From CAIVVT01 sp963757265 (GTDB taxonomy: Bacteria > Acidobacteriota > Terriglobia > Bryobacterales > Bryobacteraceae): a stretch of 64,000 bases of DNA. The DNA is taken from NCBI GenBank assembly GCA_963757265.1, contig CAVWRA010000006.1, positions 1 through 64,000 of the forward strand, read 5' to 3'. The notes below the pieces were generated by a model. It did no database searches. It was not told the origin of the DNA and saw only the letters and a list, made by a program, of their open reading frames with translations. The translations under genes were made by a program, and so were the position numbers. Below, one piece after another: positions 34,108 to 40,029 of this stretch (within the stretch, counting starts at the first letter, position 1; the number at the start of each line of letters is the position of its first letter).

Positions 34108-34791
34108 TCAACACGTGAGCAAAGGCGGAGCATCCACGCCGCAGCAGCGCTTGAACTTGCGGCCGGAGCCGCAGGGGCAGGGGGCGTTGCGGGGCACCGT
34201 TGCCTTCGCCACGGGCGTGGCTTCAGGCTTTGGCGCCCAAGCCGGCGCGAGGAGCGCGAGGTCGCGCGACGGCGGTTGGAAAAGAGGAGTGGGTTCAGCG
34301 GTTTGCGGGGACGTTGGGGGATCGAGAGGGGGGCCTCCTGAAGGAGTCTCGGGGCCGGGGTCGGCGGAATCGGGCAGGGGCCAGTCGTCGATGAGGGCGG
34401 GGTTGGGGAGGAGATCGCCGCGCAGGGCGGCGAGGGCGGCGCGAAGGCGGACCGCGGGCGGGGTGGCGGGGGACTCGAGGATCGAGCGAAGGGTCTGGAG
34501 GGCCAGGGCCGTGAGGGCGTGGAGTTCGGCGCGGCAACGGGCCGAAGCCTCGGCGCGAGCCGAGCGGATGGCGGCGTCGAACTCGGGCGAAGTGCGGATC
34601 CAGTGATGGACGGTGGTGCGGTGGACGCCGGATTCGGCGGCGGCGGAGGTGACGCTGAGGCCTCGGGCGAGGGCCGTGGCGACGCGGAGTTGGAGGGGCG
34701 AAAGAGGCGTTGCGGGATTTTGGAGGAACAAAGCCAATTTCAACGGATCCGATGAATCAGCGGGCGGCGGTGCGGTGGGCAAAGCGGCCAT
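34108..34791 (-). CDS. Helix-turn-helix protein with C-terminal SEC-C zinc motif
   Basis: 227 aa. Residues 15-75 contain a resolvase/terminase-small-subunit-like helix-turn-helix (LSPLQLRVATALARGLSVTS, AAAESGVHRTTVHHWIRTSP). An Ala-rich helical region (75-125) and a long Pro-rich linker follow, and the last 20 residues are a SEC-C motif with CPCGSGRKFKRCCG, which binds zinc. The ATG at 34791 is chosen because AAGGAG lies 9 bases upstream. Function unknown; proteins of this build recur in Solibacter-type genomes and the domain mix suggests DNA binding by a chromosome-encoded factor rather than a phage terminase. The 5' end (codons 17-23, KLALFL) shares a 22-base core with two intergenic repeats at 11.8-12.0 kb. 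Confidence 0.75.
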   Translation of the reverse strand: MAALPTAPPPADSSDPLKLALFLQNPATPLSPLQLRVATALARGLSVTSAAAESGVHRTTVHHWIRTSPEFDAAIRSARAEASARCRAELHALTALALQTLRSILESPATPPAVRLRAALAALRGDLLPNPALIDDWPLPDSADPGPETPSGGPPLDPPTSPQTAEPTPLFQPPSRDLALLAPAWAPKPEATPVAKATVPRNAPCPCGSGRKFKRCCGVDAPPLLTC

Positions 34792-35099
34792 TGCGGTAGT
34801 CTCCTTCCGCCTGAACAGTAGCACGGGGGGCGAGGGTTTTCTGCTCCGGCCATGGCAGATTGTGAATGGAATCAGTGAGATGCGAGGGACGAAGATGGTG
34901 TGACCGGGGGTGCGGACGGGGCGCGGTGGCAGGGATACTACAGGAGGCGGAGGAGGGGGCGGGAGACGATCGTGAGGAGTGATGAATAGTGATGAATGGG
35001 CAGGCGCGCGGGCGGGGAGAGCCTGACCTGAGGAGCTTTGGGAGGGACGGACTGGATCGGGATCTCGGGATACTCACGATAGGGAATCGAAAGATGGTA
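34792..35099. other. 308-bp intergenic stretch between divergent genes
   Basis: Separates the start of the HTH/SEC-C gene (minus) from the GntR promoter (plus). It holds the Shine-Dalgarno of the former at 34800-34805 and a 10-bp direct repeat AGTGATGAAT near 34978-34997. I see no gene and no clear promoter for the minus-strand gene. Confidence 0.4.
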
Positions 35100-35136
35100 T
35101 TGATTGTTCTGTTGATCTAGTGTACTAGTTAACTAG
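35100..35136 (+). promoter_or_regulatory. CTAG-rich operator and probable leaderless promoter of the GntR gene
   Basis: CTAG occurs three times at 8-bp spacing (35117, 35125, 35133) and the last two form the perfect 12-bp palindrome CTAGTTAACTAG ending at the base before the ATG. A -35-like TTGATT (35100-35105) and a weak -10-like TACTAG (35123-35128) are 17 bp apart, which would place the transcript start at or within a few bases of the ATG at 35137. No Shine-Dalgarno precedes that ATG, so the mRNA is probably leaderless. The palindrome is a natural binding site for the YtrA-type GntR protein itself (autoregulation, inference). Confidence 0.55.
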
Positions 35137-35544
35137 ATGACTAAGCCAGACCAATTCGAGTTCAAGCTCGACCTGGCGAGCGGCGTTCCGGTCTACCGCC
35201 AGATCATTGACCAGGTTCTCCTGGCGGTGGCCGCCGGCACGCTCGCGGGCGGGGTCCAGTTGCCGACCGTGCGGCAGGTGGCGGTCAACCTGGCGATCAA
35301 CCCCAACACAGTATTGCGCGCCTACCGCGAGCTCGAGCTGCGCGGGGTGATCTCGACCCAGCAGGGGATCGGCACATTCGTGACGCGCAACAAGGTGGAA
35401 GTGAACCAGGTGGAGCGCGAGGCGCGGCTGGGCCGGCTGGCCGCGGAGTGCGCCGCCCGCGCCGGGTCCGAGGGATTCTCGGTGCCCGAGTTGATGGCGC
35501 GGATGGGAGATTTGTTGCCGGCCGAGGACCAGGGGGGAGATTGA
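35137..35544 (+). CDS. YtrA-subfamily GntR transcriptional regulator
   Basis: 135 aa. Winged helix-turn-helix of the GntR type at residues 15-82: GVPVYRQIIDQVLLAVAAGT, LPTVRQVAVNLAINPNTVLRAYRELELRGV, ISTQQGIGTFV. Only a short helical tail follows (about 45 residues) in place of an effector-binding domain, which defines the YtrA subfamily. Those regulators usually repress an adjacent ABC-transporter operon; here the next gene encodes an SPFH membrane protein instead, starting 1 base after this stop codon. The gene has no ribosome site and starts directly after a CTAG palindrome, so a leaderless, self-repressed transcript is likely. Confidence 0.9.
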   Translation: MTKPDQFEFKLDLASGVPVYRQIIDQVLLAVAAGTLAGGVQLPTVRQVAVNLAINPNTVLRAYRELELRGVISTQQGIGTFVTRNKVEVNQVEREARLGRLAAECAARAGSEGFSVPELMARMGDLLPAEDQGGD

Positions 35545-35545
35545 T

Positions 35546-36478
35546 ATGCCTACTATTACCGGTCTGACGAGTTTGCCGATCGCGCGGATCACGCGCACGC
35601 AACTGGCGAGCCAAATCGGGATCACCGCTTTCGTCCTCTGCGTTGCCGCGGGCGGCGCGCTGACGGCGTGGCTGCAACAGCCGTGGCCGATGTACGTGTT
35701 CCTTCTCATCGGCTTCTACCTGCTGTTCGCGATCAAGGTGGCGACGCAGTGGGAGAAGGCGGCGGTGCTGCGGCTGGGCGTGTATCGCGGGTTGCGAGGG
35801 CCGGGGATGTTCATGATTGTGCCGATCATCGACACGGTCAGCTCGTTCATCGACCAGCGCATCCGGGTGACGGAGGTCAAGGCGGAATCAACGCTGACGC
35901 GGGACGCGGTGCCGGTGTTCGTGGACGCGATCGTTTTCTGGCTGGTGTGGAACGCGGAGAAATCGATCCTGGAGGTCCAGGATTTCTCGTCGGCAATCCA
36001 GCTGAGCGCGCAGACGGGGCTGCGGGAGTCGATCGGACGGCACATGCTGACCGATATGGTGACGGACCGCGAGTCGCTGGGGCGCGAATTGCAGAAGATC
36101 CTGGACGCGAAGACGAACCCGTGGGGTGTGACGGTGCAGTCGGTGGAGATCCGCGATGTGCAGATCCCGCAGGGGCTGGAGGACGCGATGTCGCGCGAGG
36201 CGCAGGCGCAGCGGGAACGGCACGCGCGCATCATTTTGGGAACGGCGGAGACCGAGATCAGCGAGAAGTTCGCCAAGGCGTCGGAGATGTATCGGGACAA
36301 TCCGATCGCGCTGCACCTGCGGGCGATGAACATGTTGTACGAGGCGATCAAGGAGAAGGGTTCGATGGTGATTGTGCCGAGCTCGGCGGTGGAGACGATG
36401 GGCCTGGGCGGGATGATGGGCATGGCCAGCATCAAGAACACCTTGATGCCGCCGGAGCCGGAGCAGCCGAAGAAATAG
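35546..36478 (+). CDS. SPFH-domain (slipin/stomatin-like) membrane protein
   Basis: 310 aa. Two hydrophobic helices at the N-terminus (about residues 22-46 and 49-66, PWPMYVFLLIGFYLLFAIKV) and an SPFH/band-7 domain from about 75 to 235: LRLGVYRGLRGPGMFMIVPI, DQRIRVTEVKAESTLTRDAV, FWLVWNAEKSILEV, WGVTVQSVEIRDVQIPQGLE. A coiled-coil region with AQRERHARIILGTAE follows. Slipins form large membrane-bound oligomers linked to stress tolerance; function here is inferred. No NfeD partner is nearby. The ATG at 35546 follows GGGGGAGA and lies 1 base after the GntR stop, so the two genes form an operon. Confidence 0.92.
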   Translation: MPTITGLTSLPIARITRTQLASQIGITAFVLCVAAGGALTAWLQQPWPMYVFLLIGFYLLFAIKVATQWEKAAVLRLGVYRGLRGPGMFMIVPIIDTVSSFIDQRIRVTEVKAESTLTRDAVPVFVDAIVFWLVWNAEKSILEVQDFSSAIQLSAQTGLRESIGRHMLTDMVTDRESLGRELQKILDAKTNPWGVTVQSVEIRDVQIPQGLEDAMSREAQAQRERHARIILGTAETEISEKFAKASEMYRDNPIALHLRAMNMLYEAIKEKGSMVIVPSSAVETMGLGGMMGMASIKNTLMPPEPEQPKK

Positions 36479-36536
36479 CCGCCGGCGCGCCGCCGGCGAT
36501 TCCAGGGGACGCTCTTAAGAGACAAGGAGCACAAAG

Positions 36537-36944
36537 ATGTTTGCCGCATGGGTGTGCAAAATCGTGATCGGCATGGCGTTGGCGCTGTTGGGCCAATGCG
36601 GAGGAACGGCAGCGGTGAAGACGGCGGCCGAGCGCGTGGGACAGGTCACGGAAGTGCTGCGGACGGGCCCGGCCAGCTGGCTGGAACAGCAGTGGGACGC
36701 ACTGCCGGGAAGGCTCGGCCAGGCGATTGAGCGACTGTGGCCGACGCGCGCGTGGAGGGAAGACCTAAGAGCCGGGCGGCAGCGGTTGGCAAGGTTGGCG
36801 AAGACGGCGGGGCATTTCAGGAGGGACGTCAGGAGGGAAGTCGAATCCAGCCTGATGACGCTGCGAGCCCGGGTCGAGGCCGCGTGGAATGAACTCAGCA
36901 TGGCCGCAACGGGAGAGAGTTGCGGCCGGGAGGCGGAGATTTAG
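36537..36944 (+). CDS. Small protein of unknown function with signal-like N-terminus
   Basis: 135 aa, no family recognised. The ATG is preceded by AAGGAG with 7 bases spacing, a strong reason to accept it as a gene. The N-terminus (MFAAWVCKIVIGMALALLGQCGG) is hydrophobic and could be a signal peptide or anchor. The rest is helical and rich in Arg, Glu and Leu (LARLAKTAGHFRRDVRREVE, LMTLRARVEAAWNEL), resembling an amphipathic or coiled-coil protein. It follows the SPFH gene by 58 bp and may be a partner protein in the same transcript. Confidence 0.6.
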   Translation: MFAAWVCKIVIGMALALLGQCGGTAAVKTAAERVGQVTEVLRTGPASWLEQQWDALPGRLGQAIERLWPTRAWREDLRAGRQRLARLAKTAGHFRRDVRREVESSLMTLRARVEAAWNELSMAATGESCGREAEI

Positions 36945-37139
36945 CAGGACAGCCGTGGCCGGGCGGAGTATGCGCCGGAATTGCAGAGTGGATTTGGATC
37001 AGGACTGGGAATCGCGTTGACGGAAATCAAAGCTGGGACGGCAGCCGAAAGGAACGTCCTGGTCCCATTGGGAGGCGCGGCCGGGGACGTGAATGGAGGG
37101 TAGGGGAAACTCCGGCTTGGAGAGAAAGGAATGGGAGGC

Positions 37140-37829
37140 ATGAGCAGTCGCTTAGCAGTTGGCGTGGCCGCCGTGGCCATAGCAATTGTCACCGCAGCGC
37201 TGTCGGCCGCTGAAGCGCCGGCATTGCGGGCGGGAATCCACGTGGAGATGGCGGTCAGCGCCAATGCCGTTCCGCTTCCCGAGGCGGACGCGCAGGATGC
37301 CCTGATCGTGGCCATCAGCGCCGACGGCAGCATCTACCTCGGCGTCACACGCGCCAGCCGGGCTGAGGTGGGCGGCAGAGTCAAGGGCGCGCTGGCGGGA
37401 CATCCGGGAAGACGCCTCTACATCAAGGCGGACGCCCGCACGCCGTTCGTGGCTGTCAACCGAGTGCTGGCGGCGGCACGCGGCGCCGGCGCTGCCGCGC
37501 CGTTCCTGCTGACCGCGCAGCACGATCGGGGGGATTCGTTGTCTGCAGTGCCGCCGAAGGGCCTCGAAGTGCTGGCGGGTGCGCCCGCCGCCGGCTCCGT
37601 CCTGGTGGAGGCGCTCGACGTGGCCCAGGCGCTCACGATTCTAGTCAACCACCGGCGTGTTGACGCCGACGAATTGGCGGCGGCGCTCAAGCCGCTGCTT
37701 AAGGGCCGCAGGCGGAGAGAGGTTCTCCTGCAATCGGACGGGAAACTTCCATTTCGAGACGTGGTGAAGATCATCGACGCGTGCCGCGCCTTCGGTGCGG
37801 GGGTGTTTGTTTCCACGCCGGGCAAATGA
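37140..37829 (+). CDS. Exported or membrane-anchored protein with two ExbD/TolR-like periplasmic domains
   Basis: 229 aa. Hydrophobic N-terminus (about residues 6-25) that works as an anchor or signal. Domain 1 (about 30-125) follows the ExbD periplasmic fold: EADAQDALIVAISADGSIYLGV, then RRLYIKADARTPFVAVNRVL and a final LLTAQ. Domain 2 (about 140-229) repeats the second half: VNHRRVDADELAAALKPLLK, REVLLQSDGKLPFRDVVKII, ACRAFGAGVFVSTPG. Classical ExbD has one such domain and a conserved Asp in its membrane helix; no such Asp is seen in this helix. There is no ExbB, TolQ or TonB gene in the window. The ATG at 37140 has AAAGGA 9 bases upstream and is preferred to the ATG at 37131. Confidence 0.7.
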   Translation: MSSRLAVGVAAVAIAIVTAALSAAEAPALRAGIHVEMAVSANAVPLPEADAQDALIVAISADGSIYLGVTRASRAEVGGRVKGALAGHPGRRLYIKADARTPFVAVNRVLAAARGAGAAAPFLLTAQHDRGDSLSAVPPKGLEVLAGAPAAGSVLVEALDVAQALTILVNHRRVDADELAAALKPLLKGRRRREVLLQSDGKLPFRDVVKIIDACRAFGAGVFVSTPGK

Positions 37830-37904
37830 GGGCGAGGCGGCGCGAGGCCGCCGTGGCGGGCGCAGGTTGGAGAGAAAAAGGCCGGAAACAGAAGGAGCAA
37901 GACG

Positions 37905-39956
37905 ATGTTGCGAGGAGCAGTTCGAGGCGCGACGGCCGTCGCGGTGATGGCGCTGGCGCAGGTGGTGGCGGCGCCGCAGGGGCGGACGCCGGAAGAACGG
38001 GCGCGGGAGGTGGTGGAGCTGCTGGTGGCGGGCAAGTATGGCGCGGTGCAGCAGATGTTCTCGCAGGAGATGAAGGACGCGCTGCCGGTGGGCACGCTGA
38101 TGAGCACGGTGGCGCCGGAGACGAAGGTGCGGGGGAAATACCAGGAGACGGGCAAGGCGAGCGTGCAGCGGATGGGCGAACACACGGTGGTGCTGATGCC
38201 GGCGTACTTCGAAAAAGGCGCGCTGGATTTTACAATCTCGTTCAACGGGTCGGGGCAGATCTCGGGGTTGTACCTGAAGCCTGGGCAGAAGCCGAAGGCG
38301 GCGCCGGCAGCAGCACAGAAGCCGGCTCAGACGCCGGAAGAGCGGGCGCGGGAGGCGGTGGGTTGGCTGATGGCGGAGAAGTACGAGAGCCTGTATGAGG
38401 CCTCCACGGCGGAGATGCAGAAGGCGGCGAGCGTGGAGGTGTGGCGGAACAAGGTGGGGCCGAGCGTGAAGGCGCTGGGGAAGCTGCTGGAGACGGGGAA
38501 GGCGAGCATCAGCCAGGCGGGCGGATACACGGTGGTGGCGCTGCCGGCGAGGTTCGAGACGGCGTGGTGGGATTTCACGGTATCGGTGAACGACAGCGGG
38601 CAGATCGGCGGGTTGTACATGAAGCCGGGCGAGGCGCCGAAGACGACGTCTGCGCCGACGGCGGCGCCGGCGGCAGCGCAGGCCGTGAAGGCGCCCGAGG
38701 AGCGGGCGCGCGAGGTGGTGGGCCTGCTGGTGGCGGAGAAATACGAAAGCCTGTATGAGATGTCCACGCCGGAGGTCCAGAAGGCCCTGCCGCTGGAAGC
38801 GTGGCGGACCAGGGTGGGTCCCAGCCTGAAGGCGCTGGGCAAGCTGCTGGAGACCGGCCAACCGAACATGAGCAAGGCGGGCGCATACACGGTGGTCGTC
38901 CTGCCGGCCAAATTCGAGACGGCGAGTATCGATTTCACGATCACGCTAAACGATGCCGGGCAGATCGGCGGATTGTTCATGCGGCCGGCGCAGACGCCGG
39001 CGAGCGATTACCAGAGGCCGGCGTACAGCAAGCCGGAGACGTTCACCGAGCGTGAGGTGACGGTCGGCACGGGCGAGTGGAAGCTGCCCGGAACGCTGAC
39101 GCTACCCAAAGTGCAAGGGCCGGTGGCGGGCGTGGTGCTGGTGCATGGCTCGGGGCCGAACGACCGCGACGAGACGATCCTCAAGAACCGGCCGTTCCGC
39201 GACCTGGCCGAGGGACTGGCCTCGCAGGGCATCGCCGTGCTGCGCTACGACAAGCGCACCAAGGTGTACGGGGCGAAGATGGTGGCGATGAGGGACCTGA
39301 CCGTGCAGCAGGAGACGGTGGAAGACGCGGTGCTGGCCGCGGCCGTGCTGCGGAGCCAGAGCGAGGTGGATCCGCGGCGCGTGTTCATCCTGGGGCACAG
39401 TCTGGGCGGATGCGTGCTGCCGATGATTCTCGAACAGGACCCCAAGGCGGCGGGCGGCATCGTCCTGGCGGGCAGCACGCGGCCGCTGGAGGATCTGGTG
39501 CTGGAACAGGTGGAGTACCTGGTGCCGATTCAGACGGCGGGGCAATCGGAAGAGGTCAAGCAGGAGGGGCAGAAGCAGTTGGAGCAGATCCGGCGGGAGG
39601 TGGCGGCGATCAGGGCGTTGCAGCCGGGCCAGGAAGATGGACCGATGCTGTTCCATGCCTATCCGCACTATTGGCTGGCGCTGCGGGGCTACAATCCGCC
39701 GGCCGTGGCGGCAACGCTGCACATGCCGCTGCTGATCCTGCAAGGCGAACGCGACTACCAGGTGTCGATGGTGGATTTTGCCAACTGGAAAGCGGCGCTG
39801 GGCGGGCGCCAGGATGTCACGTTAAAGAGCTACCGGGAGTTGAACCACCTGTTCGTGGAAGGTACGGGCAAGAGCACGCCCGCCGAATACACGCAGGCCA
39901 GACATGTCGCGGCCGAACCGGTGAACGATATCGCGCGCTGGGTTGCCGCCCACTAG
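37905..39956 (+). CDS. Exported alpha/beta hydrolase with three tandem DUF3887 repeats
   Basis: 683 aa. Signal peptide about residues 1-23. Three DUF3887-like domains of about 125 residues (about 27-125, 145-245, 265-365), each starting with the same phrase (PEERAREVVELLVAGKYGAV, PEERAREAVGWLMAEKYESL, PEERAREVVGLLVAEKYESL) and ending with a QI.GLY/F.KP-type strand, joined by Ala/Pro/Thr-rich linkers. The C-terminal hydrolase (from about 385) has VLVHGSGPNDRDE as oxyanion loop, FILGHSLGGCVLP with the nucleophile Ser in GHSLGG, PLLILQGERDYQVS with the Asp, and ELNHLF with the His. The usual form in databases has one DUF3887. An AAGGAG site lies 8 bases before the ATG. Convergent with the subtilase gene. 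Confidence 0.82.
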   Translation: MLRGAVRGATAVAVMALAQVVAAPQGRTPEERAREVVELLVAGKYGAVQQMFSQEMKDALPVGTLMSTVAPETKVRGKYQETGKASVQRMGEHTVVLMPAYFEKGALDFTISFNGSGQISGLYLKPGQKPKAAPAAAQKPAQTPEERAREAVGWLMAEKYESLYEASTAEMQKAASVEVWRNKVGPSVKALGKLLETGKASISQAGGYTVVALPARFETAWWDFTVSVNDSGQIGGLYMKPGEAPKTTSAPTAAPAAAQAVKAPEERAREVVGLLVAEKYESLYEMSTPEVQKALPLEAWRTRVGPSLKALGKLLETGQPNMSKAGAYTVVVLPAKFETASIDFTITLNDAGQIGGLFMRPAQTPASDYQRPAYSKPETFTEREVTVGTGEWKLPGTLTLPKVQGPVAGVVLVHGSGPNDRDETILKNRPFRDLAEGLASQGIAVLRYDKRTKVYGAKMVAMRDLTVQQETVEDAVLAAAVLRSQSEVDPRRVFILGHSLGGCVLPMILEQDPKAAGGIVLAGSTRPLEDLVLEQVEYLVPIQTAGQSEEVKQEGQKQLEQIRREVAAIRALQPGQEDGPMLFHAYPHYWLALRGYNPPAVAATLHMPLLILQGERDYQVSMVDFANWKAALGGRQDVTLKSYRELNHLFVEGTGKSTPAEYTQARHVAAEPVNDIARWVAAH

Positions 39957-40029
39957 AGGCGGCACGGGACCGCGCGGCGGGAGCGGCGGAGATGGGCCGC
40001 TCCCGAGGCGGGCGAACCAGGCGCTGAGC

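Noticed and set aside
34108..34791. Phage terminase small subunit
   Set aside because: The helix-turn-helix resembles one, but there is no large terminase or other phage gene nearby, and the SEC-C tail is not typical.
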